From: Lepraria neglecta
Lineage: Eukaryota; Ascomycota; Lecanoromycetes; Lecanorales; Stereocaulaceae
Assembly (NCBI GenBank): GCA_033220425.1
Contig: CM065648.1
Span: forward strand, 4,836,001-4,900,000
DNA length: 64,000 bases
Reading direction: 5' to 3'
Under the pieces are notes generated by a model. That model saw only the letters and a program-made list of their open reading frames with translations. It searched no databases and was not told the DNA's origin. Every line of letters starts with the position of its first letter. The stretch's first letter is position 1. The position numbers and the translations under genes are program-made. Positions 23,573-33,660 of the stretch are shown piece by piece.

Positions 23573-25957
23573 TTATTGACGTCGATATGACTCGTAGCCT
23601 GCTTTTTCTCGCTCCCACTGCTGAGTCTCGATACTCTGTATAATCGCATTCTCGCTAAGGGGCCGCTGAGTCTCTAGCATATCGTCGTCGTCGCTGCTAC
23701 CTGACTTATAATCGTCATCTGCTCCATAGTTCTTTGGCGCATAGTACTGCGGCGATAATGGCTTCCCCGTCTTATCCTGAGTCGTTGCTTGAGACGCAGG
23801 TACCTGGACCTGAGCAGATGGCGGCGGTGAGGATGTTATATCAAACGGTGAAGCTTTTGTAGTACCTGCTAAAGTAAAGATATTAGCAAAATTAATTGAT
23901 TGTGCTCTATACAGCCTTCTCCAACTGCCAAGCCAAAAAAACACGAATTCCAGCGTATTATTTCACCTAGTTGCAGATCACCCGTGTATTTAATAACTAA
24001 GCACTGCCAAATCTTATGTAATAAAACGATAGCGCAGAAGCTAAAATCTGTAATATTTAGCGGCGGAGAAAGCCGCACAGCTAAAAGATTGCCATATATT
24101 CAACCGCCAAAATACCACTTATAAATAGAAATTAACGGTGGAATAAAAGCAGAACGACTGACATTGACGACTGGCAGATTTCTGCTTCTCATAAGCCTGA
24201 TATTTACTGGCAAGTCGAGCGAGATGATGCCCAACTCCAGGTTTAATATCCATAGAATCCCAATAAGCCTTATGCCCTAAGCCCTTCATTTCCTGTTGGA
24301 TAGACTGAATCGATATATAAGCTTCTTCTAGAACATGTCCAGCGTGCTCAAAAGCTTCTTTTTTTGCCCCTGTCCAGGTGTTTTCTATATTGCAAAGCCA
24401 TGAGATATATCCAGCCCAATCTTCAGTAGTCACAGGGCTACTTGGCCTTAATACGTCAGCGTCAGGAAGATGCGATAAAGCGCGCGACCTGGAAGAAGAC
24501 GCCGTGTAGCAAGGACGCGGTAATAGTGGAGGAGATGGCGTACGAGCAGGCGTAGGCGCTGGTGCTGGCGCTGGCGCTGGCGTTGGCGTTAGATGAGGTG
24601 TCGGTGAAGCTGGGATATCGTCGCCAATGAGCTTTCCCATAAGCTTCAGCGTTGCTAGCTTAAAAGCTCTGTCCATATACTTCTCATCCATGACGTCTGT
24701 GGCTGCTGGGGCAGGTGTTATTGGCGGTAGGACCTCCTCCTGCTTCTTGCGATCCTTGGTCCCGTGGGGAATCTGACGTCTCAGCCTTGCGTTGATATGG
24801 AAATTAGGAGGAGGGGTGCTTGGTGTAGCAGTGTTGGTGTTGATACATTGAACCCAGGCACGAATGTGAGGTCCATCGAGAGCATAATGCTTGCCATCCT
24901 GCAGTAAGCACTGTCCACCGGCGCTATTTGGACAACTGGGCGAAGTGCATTTGTGGGCTGCTATCAACGCAAGCTCATGCTGATCGACCAAAGCTTGTTG
25001 TTGAGTCTTGAGTAGATCTACCCGCAGTGTTTTAGCCTGGGACTGCTGTGCCTTTATTTGCGACTGTGTTGGAGGTATAGACGGTAGCATAGACGCTGGA
25101 AGAATACCGTTATGAGTACGAGCAAAGAAGAATTCAACACCGACTTTAAAAGTCAGTATTGCATTCTTCTTGGGACGACTTTCGTGTCTGAGCTGCATCA
25201 GACTCAGGACCTTCTTTTGCCAAATGGAGTCCAGCTCGCCATCTTTCATATTTATGGTACTAGTAGATTTGCCAGCTGTATTACCTACCTTCAAATCTGC
25301 CCTGATTGCAACCGTATAGCAGCTCTTTCCCTCGCTATCTGCATGCTCCCGACCCATTGGATGAAGCCTGTTGTACCAGGCTTCCCAATCCAGGCGTCCC
25401 GCGGCTCCCATAGTATGTGTAGTGGAGTCTCTGAATAGCTCAATCTTCTCGAAATGGACCCACCATTCCACCGAATAACCAACTGCTTTGAATTCGTCCC
25501 ATATAGCAGTGCGAGCTACAGCTGCTCGTCTTGATTCTTCCTCAGTACATGCCTTCTGATAGCGCTCCTTCCCCCCAGGCGATAGCTCTAGAGAGCTGAG
25601 TTCTCCAGAGGTGTTTTGTGAGTCCATATTCAGGGTATGGTAGTATTTCTCATAAAAGCTCTGGTGCTCCAGCCTGCGGGCTTCTTCCTGCGCAGCAGCT
25701 ATAGCGTCTTCTTCATTATCCTGCTCAATCTGAGCGTCCCAGTATCTCTGTCCAGCGGCGGCGACAGCGGTAGCGGATTTAGATAAGGGCGCCTTTTGTA
25801 ATTTGGCTAGTGGGGGCTTCTTTGGTTTGGGCGCTTTGCTTGGACGCCTGGGGGCAGGCTTGGGGGCAGGCTTTTTGCGGGCTGCTGGGGGCTTCGGAGT
25901 CGCAGAGGGTGGTGCTGTAGACGGCAGTGTGGGGAGACCACGGCGGCGAGTCGTCAT
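23573..25957 (-). CDS. Second gene of the transposon, unknown function
   Basis: A continuous frame from ATG 25957 to 24119 encodes 612 aa. The N-terminus (about 65 residues) is Pro/Ala/Lys-rich and basic. A conserved-looking globular part follows (SVEWWVHFEKIELF, AGRLDWEAWYNRLHPM), then a Gln/Lys-rich helical stretch. A Cys/His cluster lies at about residues 333-372: HKCTSPSCPNSAGGQC, a GKHY, and RAWVQC, which could bind zinc. A Pro/Ala repeat (about 460-475) precedes a C-terminal helical domain (WAGYISWLCNIENTW, EEAYISIQSIQQEMKG). A further frame 23944-23573 (SPFDITSSPPP, acidic SGSSDDDD, NAIIQSIETQQWEREK) could be a last exon, joined in phase from a weak GTCGTC donor near 24178 to a TTTAGCAG acceptor near 23868. 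I do not recognise a function; DNA binding or a transposition accessory role is only inference. Confidence 0.75.
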
Positions 25958-26139
25958 GGGGGGGGGGGAGGGTGGTTTCTGGAGGCATAGTGGGGGTCGA
26001 CAGCGAGGTTGGACGTCGGCGGGGTGGCAGATAGGGCTGCAACCCTGGGGGCGACAGCAACACTACGCTAGAAGCCTCACAATTGCCTGTTTAGGAAGCT
26101 TTTTATATGTATATTTGGTGCGATAATCGATTTATATGC

Positions 26140-26227
26140 AAAAGCCGACTTTGTTCAGATTTTGGTGTGTGCGCGCGCCAATCGATAACTAAAAAACCAC
26201 GCTACAACAGGTTTTTCGGATCTACGA
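26140..26227. repeat. Right terminal inverted repeat, 88 bp
   Basis: Reverse complement of 22181-22268 without a mismatch. Followed by the TA target duplicate at 26228-26229. Confidence 0.95.
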
Positions 26228-26229
26228 TA

Positions 26230-26589
26230 CAGAGTTATAGCTGCGTCTGCTTCGCCGCGGCCATCAATTGCACCTGCCACATCTGTTTTTCTGGCACTCG
26301 TATGGCCTCTTGGCCGGGCTTGCAAATGCTTTCAAGTGTGTTCTCAATAGCTCGTGGGAGGTGCATGCCGATGCAGTGCAACAGCCTGCCCGCTTTGCTT
26401 CGCCGCATTCGTGTGAAACTGGCAGCGATCGGTATGAAAATTTGTCATTGGCTACGTGATGTGGAAGGAGCTCTCGAGAGCAAGAGACTGCTAGTGTTTT
26501 AGACCGAGGGTTCCGTGGTAGCACAAGATCGGGGGACCGTTTACCGATACATTCCACTATATCTCGTCGATCCACAACGTCTACCCACC
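26230..26589. other. Right flank of the transposon
   Basis: 360 bases between the element and the monooxygenase pseudogene, with only short frames on both strands. It would have been the promoter of the monooxygenase. Nothing else recognised. Confidence 0.4.
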
Positions 26590-28051
26590 ATGGAGTACTT
26601 CAAGGACGATCTCAAATGGGACTTTAAGGCCAAGAAAGCCTTTCGTGTTATCGTTGTTGGAGCTGGTGTCGCAGGACTAGCAGCTGGGAAAGGTGAGCCT
26701 CTTCAGGAACCTCACCTCACCAATATTGACTGATGGATCAAAGGTCTAAAACGCGCCGGACACGATGTGGTGATACTCGAACAGGTGCCAAAGATTGGAG
26801 AAGTCGGCGCAGGTATACAGATGGCACCCAATGCGGTGAGGATCCTAGGACGATTTGGGCTCCTCCAGAAGACCATGGACAACGCCAACGTCATGGAGAT
26901 GAACTCGCTGAGGAGGTGAACTCGCTGAGGAGGTAGCAGAACAATGAGGAGATTGGGACTGCACCTTTGATGCCGCAGGTACGGAGTGTTTTCTACAAGC
27001 TTGAGGTCTCATGCTGAGAAATGTGGATAGGTGGGCAAGAAATACAACGCCCCGCTGTCAGTGATAGACCGAGGAGACCTCCAACGCATCCTCCTCGAAG
27101 CCGGCTACGCAGAAAAAGTTGATGTTCGCCTCAATCACAAAGTCATCAAGGCCAACCCTCATTTCGAAGCCCGAGTCCAGGTATCTCCTGGCGAATGGAT
27201 CGAAGGTGACGTGCTCATCGCCGCCGACGGCATCAAGAGCGACATCCGCTACCAAATGGCCCAAGAACATGGCATCAAAGACCGCAGCACCTCCACTGGT
27301 GACGCCGCCTACCGGCTTATCATCCCCCGCGAAAAGATGTAAGGAGATAAGCGTGCCCTCGAGCTCCTAGACACCGATGTCGGCATGCGATGGATGGGTC
27401 CAGGTGGACACATAATGGCCTACCCAATCAAGAACAACAAAGTCTATAACATGGTGCTGATACACCCTCAGAAACCGAACGTCGAACACACAGGATCCTG
27501 GACTAACAAGGGCGACAGGAAGGAAATGATCGAATTCTACAAACGCTGGAATGACGCAGTCCGCGACCTCCTCTCCTACGTCCCGGAAGGCGACATAAGT
27601 GAATGGACACTCAACTCGCACCGCCCCCTCCCGCGCTGGATCGAAAACAAAACCGCCTTGATTGGCGACTCATGCCACCCCGTGCTCCCCTACGTCGCAA
27701 AAAGTGCCGCTCAAGCCATCGAAGATGCTCACCGTGTCGCTCTCCCTCGCCGACGATGGCTCCACCGCTTTGGGTCTCTACGAAGTCATACGCAAGTCCC
27801 GCGGTGAGGCTGTCCAAAACAGTGCGGCAACCACAAGGACGGCGTTGCATTTGCCTTATGGGCCGGAGCAGGAGAAGAGGGATAAGGCTATTACGGGGAC
27901 GGGACCGAACCCGGATCTGTAGGTTGATCATGAGTGGCAAGATTTCATGTGGTGGGTTGATGTCATGAAGGATACGGTTGAGGGGTGGGGCAAGTGGATA
28001 GCGAAGGTTGAGGGACATCATTTGGGGAGTGTGAAGGCTGTTGTCTACTGA
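26590..28051 (+). pseudogene. FAD-dependent monooxygenase (salicylate-hydroxylase-like), broken
   Basis: ATG 26590 leads to the dinucleotide-binding motif VVGAGVAGLAAG. A short intron (about 26692-26743) leads to LKRAGHDVVILEQ and IQMAPNAVRILGRFGL. Later come DRGDLQRILLEAG, VLIAADGIKSDIRYQ, RWMGPGGHIMAYPI, ALIGDSCHPVLPY with AQAIEDA (the second FAD motif), and DHEWQDFMW near the C-terminus. Lesions: a 17-bp tandem duplication at 26901-26934 that shifts the frame, TAG 26934-26936, TAA 27340-27342, a frameshift at about 27727 right after IEDA, and TAG 27920-27922 where Trp is expected. Intact relatives hydroxylate aromatic acids with NAD(P)H and FAD. This copy is dead. Confidence 0.87.
26901..26934. 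repeat. 17-bp perfect tandem duplication inside the monooxygenase pseudogene
   Basis: The unit GAACTCGCTGAGGAGGT occurs twice back to back (26901-26917 and 26918-26934). Because 17 is not a multiple of three it destroys the reading frame immediately after MEMNSLRR. Confidence 0.95.
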
Positions 28052-28091
28052 GTTGATGAGGGAAGGGTAACAATTAGTATCTATTACCTCA

Positions 28092-29592
28092 TCATGACTC
28101 CCGGTTGTGAGATGAGAACACGAAAATGATACATGTCAAAATTCCCTTGTGCCCTGGAACGTGTGAAAGAATTCTGTTTGGATTACCTCCCGTGGAAACT
28201 TCATGTCCCATTGATATCTTCTCTAGATGCTGACTCATGGCACTCGCATGGGTGATGGCGAGTGCGAGATACCCCAAGGTTTCTGCGACTGCTTGTGCCT
28301 GAGGTAGTAGCGAGGTTTCGGTCTCGTCTTCGTCGCTAGCTTTCGTGAGTAGGCTGATCCCCTCCTCTCGACTCAGCTGTCCGATCTCGCTAAATCCAAC
28401 CGTAGCATGAGTCCTACATTCCGGATTGCGAGTCGTGATGATAAGTGTGCCTCTATTACCAGCGGAAAAGAATTGAGAGACGCCCAGTGAAGGATCGTCG
28501 GCGTTATCAACGATCAGGAGCCAGTCCTCGGCCGAATGTGTAAGCCATCCCTTGAATTCGTCCATGGTCTTGTCTACTTTGCATCTCTCAGCTACTGCCG
28601 AGAAGCCCTGCTCTGCTTGACTTGCAATGCTGGTATCGATTAAAAATGTTCCTTGAAAGCTGAAATTTATCAACAAAATGCCATGAGAAAATTGCTACTA
28701 AATGACGATACAAGTGAGTGTGGAGAAATATGTATACAAATCATGGTCAAGCACTTTGACGCAGCGCAATGTAGGTATTCAGGTAGAAAGGATTTGAGGG
28801 GCAAAAACCGTCCACTCAGTCTGACCGAAGAGTCTTTACCCATCACATTGCAACAAATCGTGAGATAATCATACCTCTCACGGTGGTCTTGAGCGAAATT
28901 TAGACAAATTTGAGTCTTGCCGGAGCCTCCAAGGCCATACAAAACATGCCTTTTCTGGGTCTTTTGCGCGGATGGCGGCTTCGATGGCAGGCACAAGCCC
29001 TGAAGACTCCTGCTGATCTCCTCTCGTCTAGTGAATATTGAGCTGACGTTGTGGGGACCTCGTAGTATCTATTGTAAGATGCGCGACGTTGGGCCTGGTT
29101 CGGTGCTTTTCCCATGAATTAGCTTCCCTTGACATAGCATCAAATGGGGGTAGCATACCTAGGGTTACCAAGTAGCTATAGGGTTGTTTACCCTTGAGAA
29201 TTCGGTTCAGTCTGATTACCAGCTTTCGATGTCTCGTCATCTTGGGAATCGAACTTGCATATCTCTCGATGATTTGCATTCTCTGATTGCTGATCTTCGC
29301 CAATGGTTTCCAAGAAGGCATAATGCTTCTTAACAATCTAACATGAAGGGTATCAGACCAATGCAGTGGCCAAATTCGGGGGTTACTCACCAGGCTAGAG
29401 AACACTTTTATGGGTTTCGTCTTATAGAAGCTGGCAATGTCAAAGTTGAGAGCTTGAAATTTGAACTCTGATGTAAGCCTCATGAGCGTGTCACTTTTGC
29501 TTCGCGGGGTATTTATAAGTTTCGGGGTCGGTTGGCGCATGAAAGTCGTAGCAACATTGGCTAGCACCTTTCCATAGCTGGCCTTCCTGCTG
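28092..29592 (-). pseudogene. NB-ARC (STAND) protein with hydrolase-type N-terminus, truncated and frameshifted
   Basis: Minus-strand order: SYGKVLANVA and TFMRQPTPKL with SEFKFQALNFDIASFY (about 29590-29410), the end of the alpha/beta-hydrolase domain common at the N-terminus of fungal NB-ARC proteins. An intron (GTGAGT near 29390) follows, then KKHYAFLETIGEDQ and DSQDDET. Next is a frameshift (about 29232) to LNRILKGK, then the P-loop GLGGSGKTQ (about 28920), an intron of roughly 200 nt, the kinase-2 motif DWLLIVDNADD, GTLIITTRNPEC and LGYLALAITHAS. The frame ends at 28092 soon after this GLPL-like motif, without the usual TPR or repeat region. The start of the hydrolase domain is also missing upstream of 29592. 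Relatives act in non-self recognition and cell death; this copy is non-functional. Confidence 0.78.
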
Positions 29593-29611
29593 CCTTAATA
29601 CTTAAGAACTA

Positions 29612-31283
29612 GACAGCTCGGCTCTGATCACCCTCAGCATTTCCAGAGATCCAAAACTTGTAATGGTCGATGATAATGGCCCGCAAACTGGGAAAGTCCT
29701 GCTTCGCGATTTTACAATTTGATCTTCGAGAAAATCCGTGTCTCGGGGGAATGCTGGGGTGCTATTACGTGCTCGCTAGTCCGCCATGTGGTCGTCTGTG
29801 TCTTCTAGTGGTGAGCGAATGACCAAGATCCTCAGCTGCTGCAGGTTGTCTATCTTGTCATCAATCTTGTCAACTACAAGCTTGGACAAGTCAACTTGCT
29901 CAAGTCTCATGTGATTCACTGCGACCGGATATGCCCCTCCAAATGAGTTCGGGCTCAACGGCTGTCCCAGGAACATGATGCGGTGTACAGTTGTCTGCCT
30001 CTCATAGCGTATGCGTGGGTTTACAATGTAAAGCTGGCACACGCTCATGGAGGGATACCAAGCATGATTGTCCTCTTGTATGTGGAACCTGAATACACTC
30101 CACGCACTGACTATAGTGAAGGTCTGTAGCTTATCACACATTCTGCAAATATCTGGAGTTGCATCAGCCCATTCGGGGTGCGTGGAGTCGTGGGGGATGG
30201 CAGAGACGGAAACATGGGCGAGCTTCGGCGAGTCGAAAAGCTTTAAGAAGTGGCGAATAAGCAATGTGTCCAAAAAGTCCAGATACAATGTTTTGAGGTT
30301 GGGCAGTTGGTTGGCTTTCTCGAGAAGCCCCTCAATACTGAAGGCAGGAGTCTTAGTCCGCTGTCAATGTCGAAACTGTGCCCACCCGAGAAAATATCGA
30401 CTTACCCATGGAAGCAATCTATTAACGCTAGACTTTCCAAAGAAGCTGGATACCCCACTTGTTCACATCCGTCGTCGGAGGGATCAATATTATACAATAC
30501 GTGCGGAAACATCACGATGGGTGGGACAGTCAACCAACTCGGCTCACGATCTTACGGCTTTATTTTTGCGGCTGTAGCTAGACGCACTTCTTTTAGGCAT
30601 GAAATTTTTCTCATTGCTCGTGCTAATGACATGAATTCAGTTCTATAGACGTTTGAGATGTCCAAGACTTCGAGCGAGGACAGCTGGTATGCTTTCAGCC
30701 AAGAGATGTTAGCATCCTGGTAGGCTAGCGGGTCGATGTAATCATCGTCGTCGGTCATGTCTAATGTTTTGCGAGCTCGCAAGACCTTGAGTCCTCTTAG
30801 CTTTAGTATTTGATTGAGATGTTCCTGATGCAGCAAGCCGTGATGCTCTATTCGTTCGAGGTTTGAAAGCCATGGCAAAATGCTTTGGAGGGTGTGAGTG
30901 ATATCCCTCGTAAGACCCGAGCCAAGATTGTACCTTGGAAAAAAGTTCGAATCGTAACATTGGGGAAACCGAAGATTAAGCGAAAGGTTTTGCACAAATG
31001 GGGCGATACGCTGGTAGTCAATGGCTCTGGATGCTTGTTGGACTGGTTCTCGTCTGTTTCGAGTGACTCTTGTGGGGGAAGATATGAGATCCTTTCTGGA
31101 AATTGTAAAATCTCGATACTTCTTTCGCATTGCAGTGCGATGGAGGTAGGAGGAAGTAGCCGTTGCATCACACCAGGGCTTAAGTATCTCATCGTCCGTA
31201 TACTCAATGATAAGTAGTAAGAGTATATAAGGAAGTCTCGACCATGTAGCCGGATCGGCCATTTTCTCCGCCCTTTCTGTCAA
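29612..31283 (-). pseudogene. F-box/LRR-like protein, copy A, with nonsense codons
   Basis: ATG 31283 opens WSRLPYILLLLIIEYT, an F-box-like start, then an LRR-like region (LERIEHHGLL, LSSLEVLDISNVYRT, CLKEVRL). A TAA at 30552-30554 interrupts the frame, which continues in phase through SWLTVPPIVMFPHVLYN, a GTAAGT intron (30405-30352), LPNLKTLYLDFLDTLL, KLAHVSVSAIPHD and LRILVIRSPLED to a TAG at 29776-29778. Beyond it the same frame and then a shifted frame (FPSLRAIIIDHYKFWI, about 29690-29650) still resemble copy B. Two stops and one frameshift point to a recent pseudogene. An expressed 243-residue truncated product is possible. A ligase-adaptor role is inferred only from the F-box-like N-terminus. 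Confidence 0.72.
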
Positions 31284-31899
31284 AAATTGATTTTCGAAAG
31301 CATCCTACAGGGATTTAACCCTATTTTCGCAGCCGAGTCAACTCGTTCGGGTTGCCTATGTAAATGGTATACACTAAAAAGTGTGTAATGTGTAAGCTGG
31401 GGTCCCAGATGCACGATCGGGGATAATACTTTAGGGTTCGGCCTCGGGAACCCGAGCTCGCCGCAGGTAGCTGCTGGCTGTCCTTGCATCCCCCAGAGCC
31501 ACATTTCATTGATCTCGTTCTACAAGCTTGCTAAGACATCCCACCATACGGTGTAGTACGACTGCGAATGGGTTTGAAGAGATATCGATCACCCTCCACG
31601 ATGATCCTATTGACCAGGATGCCCTGGCACCGAATCCAAAATTTGATTAGGCAAGTTGCGTTGGAGAAGACTCTCATTGTTGGCATAATACCCCCAGCCT
31701 TGTAGCCTAGAGTAAGCATAAAGAGGACCACGCTTGAGATCAGTTAAGTCCTCGTTAACATGCTCAAAACCTTGAGCCCGGAGGTTGATCCTGTGAAGCG
31801 GTATGGACTACAATTAGCAATTCTCATGGGGTCTCCCCTTGCCTCAAGTGTCGTCTAGTGCTGTGTCCCATTCCCACATAGCTAGTCAGGGCCTGTGTT
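31284..31899. other. Spacer with possible fragments of the same F-box/LRR family
   Basis: A minus-strand frame at 31731-31531 ends with a segment of the kind seen at C-termini of fungal F-box proteins (NRIIVEGDRYLF), but I cannot align it convincingly to copies A or B. No other gene was recognised. Confidence 0.3.
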
Positions 31900-32712
31900 C
31901 TACTTCCTGCAATAGACAAGCCTGTTGGTTTCATGCACCTGCTCTGCCGGAGCCACTTCCGCCAGGCAAAGCGATTTATCAGCTAAGAACGACCAATCAT
32001 CTCGGTCCATCACTCGTGAGATTTTGTTTTCTTGCTCTGGGTCTTGCAAGGCATGCCGCAGGAACCAAACTTTCGAAAATGATTCGTTGGTTGCCGAAGG
32101 CTGGATCCAGGATTTGTAGCTGTCAATGACAATGACGCGCAGGCTTAGAAGCGATAAGCTGGCAATCTGCTTTGCAATTCGACTTCCGTTCAGTGAATCC
32201 ATATCTTCGGGAAGAGGCGGTCCAAGAAGTTCATCGGGATATGGTAACGAGCGATTACCGTTGCCAGTCATTTGGTCTTGCACTTGCTCGGGTAAAGGTC
32301 TAAGAATGAGGACTTTGAGTTCCTGGAAGTCCTTGGTGCCGGACCACTGGACCCCATGGCCCTCGGTTTCGAGTACCACCGAGAATACACCACCGCAAGG
32401 TTTCCTGGCTTTCGTTGTCGAGATTGGGGGTCAGAAGTTCAAATAGATGTGATTAGCAGTGCCGACTTCGCTGTTGTTGGATGGGATCTCTGAATCGACG
32501 CTTTCGTCATCACTATCCTCGCTATCAGAGGCATCATGTAGTGCTTCCAATAAGTCTTTCTTTGCGATCACAAGGGTATGGTATGCCTGCTTTAGCGCAA
32601 TCCTGTAGAGGTAAAAACTAATTTTCGTGCATTCGCACCAATTTCTCCAGGTTTGTAGATCGAAAGCATGCTCAATAATGTAAGGTAGAAGGACATGAGC
32701 CGCTTGGGTAAG
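31900..32712 (-). pseudogene. F-box/LRR-like protein, copy B, internally deleted
   Basis: The N-terminal piece (about 32712-32445) reads LLPYIIEHAFDLQTW, WCECTKISFYLYR and AYHTLVIAKKDLL, which lines up with copy A (LPYILLLLIIEY, WCDATATSSYLHR, YRDFTISRKDLI). It then runs into an acidic stretch and stops near 32443. The C-terminal piece (32379-31900) has FQELKVLILRPLPE and LLSLRVIVIDSYKSWI, matching the end of copy A, and is open to 31900. The middle, with most of the LRR-like repeats, is absent. Same strand as copy A, so a tandem pair in decay. Confidence 0.6.
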
Positions 32713-32866
32713 ATAATTGCGCTCCTATCAGATATAGCAAGTCGTAAAAGCGCGTATCGGAGACGGAGTATAATTTTCCTTTCTCATAGAGTATGCGGCT
32801 TGCTTTTGGTATCTCGTAAAGTGCTACGAGAAATGAATCCTACGGTACTCGGGAAGTGGGGTTACC

Positions 32867-33025
32867 TACCTGAACCAGAGGCAGGGCCGAGCCCGCAAGG
32901 TCGTCTGACTTCGCATCAAAGCTTCTCGTGCAAAGCAAACAGTTTGTTTCGCGGAAGAGGAAGTGGTAGTCGGATAAATCGGGTAATTCGGCGAATACAT
33001 TAGGAGGGATTTCCATAAATCTCAT
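32867..33025 (-). pseudogene. Unassigned protein fragment
   Basis: About 50 residues from a Met at 33025 (PPNVFAELPDLSDYHFLFRETNCLLC) followed by a donor-like GTAGGT. It looks coding but ends without a partner exon I can identify. It may be the end of another F-box-type gene. Confidence 0.3.
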
Positions 33026-33660
33026 CTTACATTTCGGTTGATCAACATTGGGATCTTCAGGGTGTCGGCCAAGCCCTGCATGACATCCCCAATGGGGGCT
33101 CGTTTAGGTGGTCTCTTTATCCCAAAACAGTATCACCCTAAATAGAATTTCTCACTCTTCCAAGACTCCAAGCGCTCCTTCTGGGAGGTCCAGACCACGA
33201 TCTCGCGCAACTTGCAGGGCCCAGGCTTCACAGAGACATGCAGATGCATGCGTCTAGGCATGCATCCGTGTCAAAACGTTGACCTGTCTTCCACGTTCTC
33301 GTCCGATCTGGTCTTGCGCCTCGCTGCAAGCCAACGCCTACCGCTGCCGGTGACCAAGATATTATTGGCGTTGCAAGTTTGGAGCTGTCGTGATTAACAT
33401 GGGTACTAAGCCTCTCGGAGGTTGGGTCCGTAATGAGCCCGGTTGATCATTGGTCTATCCAAGCGGGTACGAGACACCCCAAGCGTTGGTACTTGTTGGC
33501 AGCCCCCAAAAGATTAGGGCTGATTATTGACTAGTTATAATAATCCCTCTCTCCCCCATTGGCGATTTCTCATTCACGTCTCTCATTTACTTCTACTGTT
33601 TCTTGTGTCACATTCGTTCTATAGTCTTGGCTGTGCGCGATTCAAGCCAGAGCCGCCATC
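33026..33660. other. Upstream region of the peroxidase gene
   Basis: About 630 bases without a gene. Just before ATG 33661 the sequence becomes pyrimidine-rich (TCTCTCATTTACTTC and similar around 33570-33600), as is common in fungal promoters near the transcription start. Confidence 0.45.

Larger units (their letters stand above)
22181..26227. mobile_element. Tc1/mariner DNA transposon with two genes (4,047 bp)
   Basis: The ends are perfect inverted repeats of 88 bases (22181-22268 and 26140-26227), starting TCGTAGATCCG. They are flanked on both sides by the dinucleotide TA (22179-22180 and 26228-26229), the target duplication of the IS630/Tc1/mariner superfamily. Inside are a rightward transposase gene (22365-23454) with a DD34E catalytic triad and a long leftward gene (at least 24119-25957) of unknown function; the two converge with about 120 bases or less between them. 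Typical members are 1.3-2 kb with transposase alone, so this one is two to three times longer. Identical ends and open frames suggest recent insertion. It sits between the permease gene and the decayed monooxygenase and does not obviously break a gene. Confidence 0.93.

Noticed and set aside
25803-26126. Gly/Ala-rich plus-strand frame at the right of the transposon
   Set aside because: Antisense of the Pro/Ala/Lys-rich N-terminus of the second transposon gene.
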